Position numbers and translations under genes: made by a program
Shown here: positions 43,673 through 53,499 of the stretch, piece by piece
Layout of the letters: each line of letters opens with the position of its first letter
Numbering within the stretch: position 1 is the stretch's first letter
The notes under the pieces: model-generated
What the model saw: the letters and a program-made list of their open reading frames with translations, nothing else
Database searches by the model: none
What the model was told of the DNA's origin: nothing
NCBI GenBank assembly: GCA_036873135.1
Contig: JAPTYO010000008.1
Location: 24,095,001-24,159,000, forward strand
Source of the DNA: Clarkia xantiana subsp. parviflora
Taxonomy: Eukaryota > Streptophyta > Magnoliopsida > Myrtales > Onagraceae
Reading direction: 5' to 3'
DNA: 64,000 nucleotides

Positions 43673-43992
43673 GATGGTGACTCCAACGAAGGGATTAATG
43701 AGAGCAAAAGCACCTCAACCCTGCAACCTGAAAATACGATCAACAGTCAGAACAATGCTCATTAGTCGACAAACGGTAAATGACGAACACTCTGCATATA
43801 TCAACCGCTATGACAACATCCGCCCTATGACTACATCAGTCTTATGGATACAACATGCATGACAATGGATAGAGAAAAAATTCTAACTGTCAGGAGCAAG
43901 CACGCGCATACAAGCGCGCACATACAAGTGCGCACATACTCAGCTAGCACGCGTATGGATGGTGGTATGGTCATGAGACAAAGAGCCCATCG

Positions 43993-44395
43993 AGGAATAT
44001 TTTCTAAGTGTTCCACCATGTCAGCAGTCGACATATGACAATGTGTCGACTATCAATGAATATTTTCTAAGTGTTCCACCATGTCGGTAGTCGACATATG
44101 ACAAGGTTTCGACTATCGAGGAACATTTTCTAAGTGTTCCACCATGTCAGCAGTCGACAAAGTGTCGACTATCAAGGAATATTTTCTAAGTGTTCCACCA
44201 TGTCGGCAGTCGACATATGACAAGGTGTCGACTATCGAGGAACATTTTCTAAGTGTTCCACCATGTCAGTAGTCGACATATGACAAGGTGTCGACTAACA
44301 ATGAATATTTTCTGAGTGTTCCACTATAGCAGCAGTCGACGTATGACAAAGTGTCGACCATCAAGAAATACTTTCTAAGTATTTTCCTATGTCGG
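43993..44395 (+). repeat. ~63-bp tandem array with an 8-bp-stem hairpin per unit
   Basis: About seven copies of GAATATTTTCTAAGTGTTCC ACCATGTC..(63 bp; one copy shortened to about 55). Each copy contains AGTCGACA-TATGACAATG-TGTCGACT or a variant, a perfect or near-perfect 8-bp stem. The shortened copy loses the loop (AGTCGACAAAGTGTCGACT). Similar but more scattered units lie in the relative at 61440-62350. Confidence 0.85.
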
Positions 44396-45728
44396 AAATC
44401 GACAATAGTCGACAAAGATCAAATAACGACAATCATGGTAACGAGCATTAAATATCTCAAAATTTTTTTCTAAGTATTTTTTCATGATTGCAGACAGCGT
44501 ACGATGCTCAATAAACAAAGAGCAATATGCAACAACCAACACACACCGACCAACAACTATGTCCGGACACCGACTAACGATCAACATTAAGCATGCTAAA
44601 ACATCATTCAAATCATGGGGCAACATGTTGACAATGATCACTATGCATAAGGGAAGTTTAACAACTTATTTCAATTTTTCTAAAAATTTCAGCACTTAGT
44701 AAATTTTTGGCCGATTTGAGAAATTAATTACTATGGGGAATTTCATCAAACACCTTATGTGCATGTTAAGGTAATCAAATTCATGAAGATTTCAAGAGTA
44801 AATCAAGACTAAGCAAGGTCATAAAGGCTAGCCGTACACGGAATCGGACTCACCTCGTTGAGACGATCGAACCACCGTGCAAACCACCACGAACCACCAC
44901 CCGAAACCTCACGCGCCGCCGCCGAAAGAGTCACGCGCCGCCGCCGGTGATAAAAGAACCGCCGTCGCTCCGCCCGAGACAGCTGCCGCACCTCTGGAGT
45001 CCACCTTGCTCGGTCTCGCCGTGATCGAGTGGATTAATGGTGGTCGGACTAAGTTTCTTGGTGGCCAAGTTCTTTACTCCAAAGTGTCTTCTTCTTCAAG
45101 AAATGAGAGGATTCTAAAAACTACTAAGGGTGGAGGATTAATTAATGGGTATTCTCTATCCTATATCTATCCACAATTATCTATGGGTATTTCCTAAAAC
45201 TTTCACTATTTCTTGTTAAGTCCCTAAAATGGCATGACTATGTGTTGTTATCTTCTTTTTACAAAACTTAGCATTTTCTAGACTCATTTTAGCAATCATG
45301 ACTACATGCTATGCGCACTTAATTTAGCGCGCACTATGTCATCTCATAACGCATGATGCATATCATTACATGATCATTTTCATGATTCAATTGTTGATTA
45401 CATGTTTACATCATTTATATCATGTCATGACATTCATGTTAACATAATAGACCATGATTGCACATATCCATGAAAATTATTGCCTAAGTCCATTATCATA
45501 TGTGCACTGCCTATTGTTCATTGTCATATGCATACTGCTTGTTGCACTAACCCTGTCAGCACTTAAAAAGTCTCCCGACAAGATTTAAAGTGGAGCAAAA
45601 TCAAGGCTTTCGCGCACAATTGTCAAACAAGCCACCCCTGAGGTCATCACCGAACCTAAATTAGGCTTATATCCTATCTTAAAATAGAGTCAAGTATGGT
45701 TTGAACCGTTACTTGACTCGGGGGCAAG
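44396..45728 (+). other. 3' non-coding region and polypurine tract of the 34.6-kb element
   Basis: Includes a GC-rich patch (44870-45010) giving an ORF without family likeness, then AT-rich sequence matching 62740-63520 of the relative. It ends with CTTGACTCGGGGGCAAG (45712-45728), the polypurine tract next to the 3' LTR. Confidence 0.65.
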
Positions 45729-46413
45729 TGATGGATATCTTCCCAAGTCGGGTTCGTATTTACATTCTGGACTTCGTTAACACGTCGAAAATTACATAAC
45801 AGATCCAAACGCTTCACCCGAGGTTCAAAACGGTTCGGAAGCGCGGCATGCGCGTCCGGACCGGACCTCCGGATTGTCCACAGGCAATCCGAACCCCGGC
45901 GAATTGCCTAAGTCCGACGGGGTTCGGACTGCCGTCTAGGTACCGCGCGCTACCCTACTTACGTACACCGAGCAAGGAGTCTCCCAAAGCCAAACTTAAT
46001 CAAACCAGACGACGGTTCCTATCTTCCTTTAAGACCGGCGTCGAACCGCACAAAAACCGGGCTCGATTCTAAGGTTGTCTATAAATAGGGAACCTTTGCC
46101 ACCCATTTCAACTCATATTCTCAAGAAATTGGCTTTGGAGCTCTGACCTCTCTCTAGAAACTTTCTCTCTCTAGATCCTCATTTAAGCACCAAAGAGGGT
46201 TCAACCGGCACCACCCCCTCCGTGCTGGTTATTGCCCTTCATGCAGGGAAGGAGTTCGTGAAGCCGGCAAGGCGTGCATTGTTGGCAACTCACTATCGTC
46301 CGCTGACAGCCTACAATCGTCTCCCGACAACCCGCAGTCATCGTTCGATGACCCGACCCGAGTATAACCCGAAGTGCCGAAGAGTCCGACCCCGGTTGGA
46401 TTTGGACACAACA
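45729..46413 (+). repeat. 3' LTR of the 34.6-kb Tat-type element
   Basis: TGATGGATATCTTCC to GATTTGGACACAACA, 685 bp, with TATA box TCTATAAATAGGGA near 46078-46091. It is longer than the 5' LTR because of two small blocks absent there. Confidence 0.87.
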
Positions 46414-47502
46414 TATAGTAGTAGTAGCACAATATAAACAAAAATAGAGAAGTCTGTCGTGTGCTATAAGAATAACAAAAAAACATTATTGTGTATGGTA
46501 ATCATGTACGTATGCCCATGTTCGGTAACTGATTATGCATGTGTAATTTTTGACCCCCTACATCTATGTAGTTTGCTTTGCATATGATGATGAGATGAAT
46601 TTCCTTCGGATTTCGAACAAAAAGAAAATTCCTTTGGGGGCCTCCTATCCTCTGTGTTGAAAACTTGTACATTCCAAACACTCTAGATTCTACATTAAAA
46701 AAAAAAAAAAAAAAACCCCCTCTAAGAGTCTTGGCATCTTGTGGTGCAAATTTTCGGTGTATCACGTGGCAAAAATAACATTGCTGCATGAACCATCGGC
46801 GTTTCGGCTTAGTTCGAAAGCCCAAATACAAAATGGGCCTTACTGAAAGCTGAATTAGCTTTCAATTAGGCCTATTTTGGATTTTATGGGTCTTTTCTCC
46901 AAAGACCCATCTATCACTATCCTGTGATCCACTAAGCCATTTAATTCAAACATATTTATAATATATATATATGTTGTGGAGACCGAGAAAAAAAAGTGTT
47001 GTGGAGGGGAGTAGCGTGATTGATCTGCATAAAAGGGTTAAGTATATTAAGCAGGATATATTTGAGTGACTACGTAATTATTGATCCTATAAACCGGACA
47101 AATTGTAGAAGTCGGGTTTAATTAGGTAGGTTACTAAGTTTATTACATTATTTACTAAACTTCAGTTAAAGCCTTATGTGGTATCGAAGTTTTGTCTTAT
47201 TTATTTTTTGGATCCTAGATGAGATGTTTAACTTAATTATTAATTTTTCTTTTTTACTTAAATATTCAGTTTGTAGTAAGCCATAAATACTAGCAGTGAT
47301 GGTCTGGTGATTAGCATAATTTATTCTCACATGAATTGACGCGGAATGTTCGCAACTCTTTCAGGGCATCGCCTCGCGGTGACTTGTTTAAAAGCAGGTT
47401 CAGCATAGAGTCCACATAGGTGTTGCGTCATATATACGATGGACGAGTAGAAACGGGCTTATAAACGAGTCGATGTCTTGACTATACTAGACTGTTGTGT
47501 GA
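46414..47502. other. Intergenic DNA without a recognised feature
   Basis: A poly-A run of 19 bases is at 46696-46714. The minus ORF 46502-46831 runs through that homopolymer and is not credible. Near 47310 the words GGTCTGGTGATTAGCA and 83 bases later GGTTCAGCATAG faintly resemble tRNA-type A and B boxes, too weak for a SINE call. Confidence 0.45.
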
Positions 47503-47507
47503 CTAAG

Positions 47508-47929
47508 TGATGCAGCGTGACGGGGATAGAAGCGCAGAAATTCGTTGATTCTATGAATACCGAAAATCACACGCAGTGTTGAGGAAAAAACCTCGATTTT
47601 CTGATTTATCAATAACTGAATGTAAAATTCGGCCAACAATGTCTTAAATAGAAAACCCTAATCTATGAAATAACCGAAAATAACGAACAAGTCTCGAATA
47701 AATTGAAAACTATAAAAAAGACCCGAAATAACATAAAAACGCGATTTTGACCTCTCAGATGATGGAATTTGGCCAAAAAGCAGCGCAGTTCACGGAAAAG
47801 CCGTGAGTTTGGACCGAAACGTTGTTTCCGCCCGAAAAATATTATTCACGCGCCAAAATCTGAACGTTCGCCAGAAAAACACTATTCACGGCAAAAAATC
47901 TTCGAAACTACTCGGTTCCGCCTGCATCA
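47508..47929 (-). repeat. 3' LTR of the 47.5-kb gypsy element
   Basis: 422 bp with 8-bp inverted ends, TGATGCAG on one side and CTGCATCA on the other. On the element strand it begins within the last codons of the integrase-linked reading frame (GGAATGATGCAGGCGGAACC), so coding end and LTR overlap slightly. Confidence 0.85.
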
Positions 47930-48290
47930 TTCCCTCCGGGGTAGACAGGATTCGTCCTCAAATCCGGAGTCGGCTCTTCGTCGGGAGGCTCATCGTCTGC
48001 AAATGGGATAAGGTGCTTCACGTTGAACACATCAGAGGTGTGGATATGTCCGGGAAGTTGAAGACGGTAAGCATTAGGATTTATCTTCTCTATAATCTCC
48101 ACGGACCAATCTTCTTTGCTGCCAACTTATTATACCCATGAGCGGGAAAGCGATCCTTGGTAAGAATAGCCCATACAAAATCGCCAACTTCAAACTCCAC
48201 CGCTCGCCGTTTCAGATCAGCGTGTGCTTTGTATTGGGCAGTGTGGGTGGTCAGTTGGGTATGGGTCGCCTGATGGACCTGATGAAGCTG
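47908..48290 (-). pseudogene. Integrase C-terminal tail
   Basis: Follows the core at 48291 after a frame break. Sequence reads QYKAHADLKRRAVEFEVGDF then VWAILTKDRFPAHGYNKL-like, then IIEKINPNAYRLQLPGHIHT and SDVFNVKHLIPF with PDLRTNPVYPGGNDAGGTE. This is the GPF/GPY-type tail that follows the integrase core in gypsy elements. The stop is at 47908-47910, inside the LTR start. Confidence 0.82.
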
Positions 48291-49448
48291 TTATATGAAA
48301 TCTTCGGCTGTGGCATGAGCACGGACCTTGCTAGGCAATGTGAGCAGGTCAAGCGGACCTCTGGGGGAGAGGCCATATACCACATGAAAGGGACTGAAAC
48401 CTGTGCTACGGTTAACAGCATGATTGTGCGCGAATTCTGCTTGGGACAGCTTCAGATCCCACGACTTCATATGGTCACCAACTAAGATGTGCAAAAGGTT
48501 GCCAAGAGAGCGGTTTACCACCTTAGTTTGACCATCTGTTTGAGGATGATAAGCACTACTAAAGTTCAGCTGGGTGTTGACCAAGCGCCATAAGCTCCTC
48601 CAAAAGTGGCTCAGAAAATGAGTGTATCTGTCTGAAACAATAGACGCGGGAAGGCCATGCAGCCGATAGACATCACGAAAGTATAGCTGAGCGACATTTA
48701 TAGCATCCGTCGTGCGTTTGCATGGAATAAAATGAGCCATCTTCGAAAAATGATCAACCACGACATAAATAGAGTCATTCCCGCGTTGAGTACGGGGAAG
48801 ACCAAGGACAAAGTCCATGCTAACATCGGAACACGGTTGCGTCGGAATGGGTAATGGCATGTATAATCCAGCATTAGTTGAGGCCCCTTTAGCTAGTTGG
48901 CAAACACGACAACGAGCCACAAACTTAGCTACTTCTCTCCTCATCGATGGCCAGTAATAAGATGCAGAAACAAGCTGGAGAGTACGATCACGTCCCACGT
49001 GACCCTCATTATGTAGCTCTTGGATAATCTTCGCATGGAGGCTGCAGTTAGGAATGCATAATTGGGTGTCGCGAAAGATAAACCCATCTTCCATGATAAA
49101 ATCAATATGTTCTCCTGCCTGAATCTTCGCAATCACTCCGGAAAAGAAAGGATCGTCGACATATAATTCAGCGAATGATTCAAAACAGGGTACCTGAAGG
49201 CGCGTTTCAGCAAGGAGACCATGACGCCGACTCAGAGCATCAGCCACACGATTAGCGACCCCCACCTTGTGTTTAATCACAAAAGTGAACTGCTGCAGAT
49301 AAGAAAGCCAAGAGGCGTGTCGATGAGAGACCTTATCTTGACTGCCGAGGTGCTTGAGGGAGTCGTGATCAGTGTAAAGGACAAACTCCCGCTGAAAATG
49401 ATAGTGGCGCCAATGCTTCACTGCTTGGACTAAGGCATAAAACTCCAT
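48291..49448 (-). pseudogene. RNase H end and integrase of the 47.5-kb gypsy element
   Basis: A 385-codon open frame, the longest transposon frame in the window. It starts in RNase H (REFVLYTDHDSLKHLGSQDK, VGVANRVADALSRR), then the integrase zinc-binding H..H..C..C (HNEGHVGRDRTLQLVSASYY, ARCRVCQLAKG), then the core with SMDFVLGLPRTQRGNDSIYV, VVDHFSKMAHFIPC, ASIVSDRYTHFLSHFW and SSAYHPQTDGQTKVVNRSLG. The DDE metal-binding residues can be followed in the first two positions, but the third falls in TKVVNR where family members have TEVVNR, so the catalytic Glu looks replaced by Lys. Confidence 0.87.
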
Positions 49449-49858
49449 ATCTAAGTGTTAAAACGAAGCTTAGCACCAGACAGTTTCTCGCTAAAATAAG
49501 CCACAGGGCGGCCAGCTTGACTAAGAACAGCGCCAATACCATTCTTTGAGGCATCATAGTGAAGTTCAAACGGTTGGGAGAAATCTGGGAGCACCAGTAT
49601 GGGGGCAGAGGTTAATTTTCATTTTACCTCCAGGAACGCCGCGTCAGCCTCAGGAGTCCAGTGAAACTTCGTTCCTCTCATACAATCCGTGATAGGAGCC
49701 ATGATACCGCTGAAATGGGGTATAAAGCGTCGATAAAAGGACGCCAAACCGTGAAAGCTACGCACTTCTGTGATTTTCGTGGGTTGCGCCCACTGCTCGA
49801 TAGCACTAATTTTGCTCGGATCAGCCCGAAGCCCTTCGCTAGAGATGACATACCCCAA
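49449..49858 (-). pseudogene. RT-RNase H connection
   Basis: Open piece 49619-49858 ([20 protein letters not shown], then [20 protein letters not shown]) is the RT thumb and connection. It is followed, with frame changes near 49619 and 49455, by [20 protein letters not shown] and [16 protein letters not shown], the start of RNase H. Confidence 0.85.
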
Positions 49859-50430
49859 AAGTTGGTTGTAGAGGTCATGAAATCACATTTAACAACAGCA
49901 GCAAATAACTTGTGTTTGCGCAGGACTGATAATACTTCCCTCAAATGGATGAGGTGTTCCTCCGGGGTGCTGCTATCTATTAGAATATCATCGAAGTAAA
50001 CGACAACAAACTTTCCAATGAATGGACGAAGGGCTTGATTCATCACACGCGTGAAAGTGCTAGGCGCATTCGAAAGCCCGAAAGGCATCACAAGCCACTC
50101 ATATAAGCCTTCACGAATTTTAAAAGATGTCTTCCATTCGTCTCCTATTCGGATCCGAATTTGATGGTAGCCACTTTTTAAATCTAGTTTGCTGAACACG
50201 CAAGCACCACCCAGTTGATCCAATAAATCATCCAGACGAGGAATGGGAAAACGATAGTGTACAGTTATTTTGTTGATTGCCCGACTGTCGACACACATGC
50301 GCCAGGTGCCGTCCTTTTTGGGGGTGAGGAGGACCAGGACAGCGCAATGGCTAAGGCTCTCACGAATGTGACCCTTAGCGAGTAATTCTTCAACTTGCCT
50401 ACGCAGCTCCTCATATTCCTTCGGGCTCAT
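49678..50430 (-). pseudogene. Reverse transcriptase of the 47.5-kb gypsy element
   Basis: Frame of 250 codons with RT motifs in order: [70 protein letters not shown] and the catalytic VVYFDDILI. After about residue 170 ([11 protein letters not shown]) the frame leaves the family sequence, which continues in the piece ending at 49619, so one indel near 49870 breaks RT. Confidence 0.88.
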
Positions 50431-50567
50431 ACGATAATGCGGCCGATTAGGCAGCGCCGCACCGGGAACTAGGTCAATATGGTGCTAAATATCACGCAGA
50501 GGGGGCAAGTCAGGCGGTAGGAACTCAGGGAATACGTCAGCAAACTCCTGCAGTAAAGACTGAACTG

Positions 50568-50840
50568 CTACCGGCACATCGTCAGAACGATTAGCTGTAA
50601 TTTCATGAGAAAATAACAAAACACTACTTGTGAGTCCTCCATCGCAGCCTGAAAAGGGGCACGAGACAGCAATACAGGTTGTTTCTGTTCGCCCGCGATA
50701 GGTTTACTACGAGGCTTGTTCGAGACAAGCACTATCTTTTTGCCATGAAATATGAAGGAATATGTGTTGGAACGACCGCTGTGCTGCACATCGAGGTCAT
50801 ATTGCCAAGGACGACCAAGAAGTAAATGGCAAGCATCCAT
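50568..50840 (-). pseudogene. Protease-RT linker fragment
   Basis: Starts MDACHLLLGRPWQYDLDVQH and continues GRSNTYSFIFHGKKIVL. In intact gypsy elements this lies just after the protease active site, so gag and most of protease are missing. The ATG is simply the first codon after the deletion scar and not a natural start. The frame drifts off after about 75 codons. Confidence 0.82.
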
Positions 50841-50848
50841 AAGTAAAT

Positions 50849-50994
50849 GACCAAAAAGCAGCGCTATTCATGGCGTAGCTGTGACTTTGGACCGGAACGC
50901 CGCTTCCGCCCGAAAAAGATTATTCACGCGCCAAAATCTGAACGTTCGCCAGAAAAACACTATTCACGGCAAAAAATCTTTTCCGCCTGCATCA
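50849..50994 (-). repeat. Truncated 5' LTR (first ~146 bp)
   Basis: Matches 47768-47929 of the 3' LTR (for example CAAAATCTGAACGTTCGCCA and AAAACACTATTCACGGCAAA on the plus strand), with substitutions and a short gap near ATCTTCGAAACTACTCGG. The match ends at CCAAAAAGC (50851), where the deletion begins. Confidence 0.87.
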
Positions 50995-51147
50995 CTACGT
51001 AGACGAGATCAGTGCATGAGCTGGTTGTTCACTAAGTCTGGTCAGAAAAACCTAAACCGAAAACAACAGAGTACAAACATTATATATCAAAAATGACAAA
51101 GGTCGTCATCCTTTTTCGGGAAAAAATAAAGCAGTACATACTAATTT

Positions 51148-51658
51148 GGATTAATTACTAATAAATTGTCTGAAATTTGCTCTATTTTGAAAGTTGGTGC
51201 CTGAAGTTTGAAATGCTAAAATTGAAGTTTGAAATCCTTTTATTGAAATTTGGTGTCCCGTGTGTCTTTTTCTCTCATTTTAATCATTTTCATCAACTCA
51301 CTTACCCACTCATAATCCATCACTCTTTACTTTTCATAAAATCGCCAAATTTCACCCAAAATTTGAACATCCAAAAGAATAGGAGAGTGGTGAGGAGTGA
51401 TTTCCAGCGACAACTCAGCGAGATTTATTTGCGCGGATGAGGCCAGCTTCTTATGTGACGGTCCCGACAAGGTGACGAGAAGAGAGCGTGTATGCGAGCT
51501 CGAATTTGAAAGTCGGTTTCTTCTGGATTGGTTTCTCTAAAGTAATCACACCGAGAAACCAAATTTCAACCAAAATGAAACCCGTGACACATAATTTAAA
51601 AGTCAAACACCAAATTTCAAAATGAAATAAATTTTAGAAAATTTATTAGTAATTAACA
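51148..51658. mobile_element. Mutator-type TIR element, reverse relative of 30890-31404
   Basis: ATACTAATTT flanks it on both sides (51138-51147 and 51659-51668), a 9-10-bp target duplication. Inverted ends share TTAATTACTAATAAATT and continue inward with TTTTGAAA(G/T)TTGGTG. The interior (TCATCAACTCACTTACCCAC, TTCACCCAAAATTTGAACAT) is the reverse complement of the element at 30890. No coding capacity. Confidence 0.82.
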
Positions 51659-51668
51659 ATACTAATTT

Positions 51669-52335
51669 TTAATAAATGGGGGGGGGGGGGGTGTCCAAAT
51701 ATAACTTTCTTAATTTGATAATTGTCCAACCCTGAAAGCTTTTTACAGTATAATATTAACACATATCTATATAGTAAGATTCCATTGGTCAATCATATAT
51801 ATAACAAGATAAAAGAAAATCATATATATAACACTCAAATTGCTGGGTCAGTGGACATGATGAAGGTTTGACTGTCGAATCTGCTGCGTGATTTGCGGTG
51901 GAATGACTCGAGAAATGTCTCTAGTCATCAACCGAACCCTAAACCAACCAAAGGAACACTAACACTACACGTGTGGACCTAAAACAGTTCTTATTTTCTC
52001 TGCTGCACAGCTCTTGTTCCACTGTCATGTCTTCTTCCACTTTCTCTTTAATTTCCTCATTTAACTCTTTTATTACACTACTCAAAATTAGAAAAATATT
52101 CAAATTCAATATAGTAAGAAAATATATTTATACGTATTAAAATAGAAAATATTTATTTTATAAAAAACATAAAAGGAAATGAAATGATATATATATATAT
52201 ATTTATTTAATGAAGTTGATTATGTATGAGCTACCAAATTGATACATCAACCTTAGCTACTTTACTCTCTATATATATATATAGAGCTAACCAATCGACC
52301 TTTTTTATTATTATTAAATTCTTCTATCTAAACTT
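51669..52335. other. Intergenic AT-rich stretch
   Basis: Holds a G run of 13 at 51679-51691 and AT-rich sequence with short (AT)n tracts near 52189 and 52268. No gene is seen. Confidence 0.5.
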
Positions 52336-53465
52336 TTTTTTTTACCCGGGTAAATACTTCATTCATTCAATCAAGCAAAGAAAAAGTTCAGGGTGGGAGG
52401 GAATCCCGGTTCCTTACAAGCAAAAACAAAAGAGAGGGCGGGGGTGAACACACCTAATTGTTTAAACACGAGCTCTTCCTAAATTGGATCGCAATCCAAT
52501 TAGCACACATATTAAAACGACGCGGAACCAAAGACCAGTGGATTTCACTAATTAATGCAACACGTTCCCGAATATTGACAGTTCGTGTCTCTATCTTACA
52601 GTTGGAGTGCAACTCGTCTCCTCGTAGGCAAGTGATTACCTCATTCGAGTCGGTCTCTAGTATTACCTTCTCCCATCCATTCGTGATAGCTAGCTCCACT
52701 CCTTCTTTGATTGCTTCAATTTCCAGCTTTAAGCTCCCTTGGGTCGTAGAAGCTCGCCCAAAACCTCCAAGCATCTCACCATCTTGGTCTCGAGCTACAC
52801 CACCAATACCTCCGCTATTAATTTGAGCTTTCCATGAAGCATCACGATTTATCTTCACACATCCCGGTAATGGAGCCATCCAGCCAACGTGCCCAACCTC
52901 TTCAGCCAACAACAATATTCTACTTGTCCCAGTTGCACAGGTATTCCAGAATTCATTATCGTACCGAAAGGTCGTCTCCACCACTTTCCTGGGATTCGGG
53001 CGTTCTTGGCTATGCATTGTCCGACATCTCTCCTTCCAAATGGTCCACGAAGTGCTACCAATCAACGACCAACGTCTCGTTCTCTCATCTTTATCTCCGG
53101 ATGGAGTATACCGCAGTTTAGCGAGCCACTCACCAATGATCGTGGAAGTGAATTCATCGAGACGAATATTTAATGTCGCAAACCAAACCAGAGTCTTTCA
53201 ACCACATTGAAAGAGCATATGTGTAACCGTTTCCTCCTCGTCACAAAATGGGCACTTGGGCTCTACGTTCATACCTCACCGATGGAGATTGGCCATTACA
53301 GCTAAAACATTCGTGTTTATCTTCCAAATAAAGGAACGCACCTTTGGTATAGTCTTCATTGCGCACACTTCTTTCTATTTAAGACCCATAGAACTATTTG
53401 TAGGTATAGTCTTCATTGCGCACACTTCTTTCTATTTAAGACCCATAGAACTATTTGTAGGATCC
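52336..53465 (-). pseudogene. LINE (non-LTR retrotransposon) 3' end: zf-RVT and RNase H-like domains
   Basis: On the minus strand, 53350-53160 encodes VRSFIWKINTNVLAVMANLH, then KCPFCDEEETVTHMLFQC, the zf-RVT domain after LINE reverse transcriptase, with stops (near 53278 and 53205). From there to 52454 the frame is open: a GSTSWTIWKERCRTMHSQ segment, then an RNase H-like domain (GCVKINRDASWKAQINSGGI, GGVARDQDGEMLGGFGRAS, ILETDSNEVITCL, RRFNMCANWIA). A T run at 52336-52346 on the plus strand is the poly-A tail on the LINE strand, about 110 bp past the stop. RT and ORF1 are missing, as is usual for 5'-truncated LINEs. Confidence 0.85.
53346..53459 (-). repeat. Perfect 57-bp tandem duplication within the LINE
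   Basis: GGTATAGTCTTCATTGCGCA.. occurs at 53346-53402 and again at 53403-53459 with no difference seen. It lies just upstream (LINE strand) of zf-RVT, where a single KTIPKVRSF-type connection is expected. Being 57 bp it keeps the frame. Its perfection suggests it is younger than the stops around it. Confidence 0.85.
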
Positions 53466-53499
53466 ATAAAAATTGGTGCAGCCAAGATTCACCACCTCT

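Larger units (their letters stand above)
34654..46413 (+). mobile_element. Tat-type Ty3/gypsy element lacking RT, RNase H and integrase
   Basis: 5' LTR 34654-35299, primer site 35301, gag and protease to about 37930, a second gag fragment interrupted by a TRIM array, a long repeat-rich 3' region, a minus-strand spliced gene, a hairpin array, the polypurine tract and the 3' LTR 45729-46413. Flanks TATAC (34649-34653) and TATAG (46414-46418) fit a 5-bp duplication with one change. With pol absent beyond protease, movement would need proteins from elsewhere. It is a near relative of the element starting at 57711. Confidence 0.87.
47508..50994 (-). mobile_element. Ty3/gypsy element with truncated 5' LTR and no gag
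   Basis: The 3' LTR (47508-47929) has ends TGATGCAG/CTGCATCA. A 146-bp copy of its first part lies at 50849-50994, with the same outer end, and is directly followed (element strand) by late protease/RT sequence. Flanks CTAAG (47503-47507) and CTACG (50995-50999) fit a 5-bp target duplication with one change. So this is one insertion from which most of the 5' LTR, primer site, gag and protease were later deleted. Domain order RT, RNase H, integrase makes it Ty3/gypsy. The wording of its integrase tail suggests a chromovirus-like lineage, but no chromodomain could be shown. Confidence 0.87.

Noticed and set aside
43993..44395. CRISPR-like array (regular repeats with spacers)
   Set aside because: The whole 63-bp unit repeats, with no unique spacers, inside a plant retrotransposon.
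46502..46831. 109-codon minus-strand ORF
   Set aside because: Runs through a 19-base homopolymer giving a Phe run; no family resemblance.
47300..47400. tRNA-like A and B box words suggesting a SINE
   Set aside because: The B-box match is poor and the spacing of about 83 bases is too long; no poly-A or target duplication seen.
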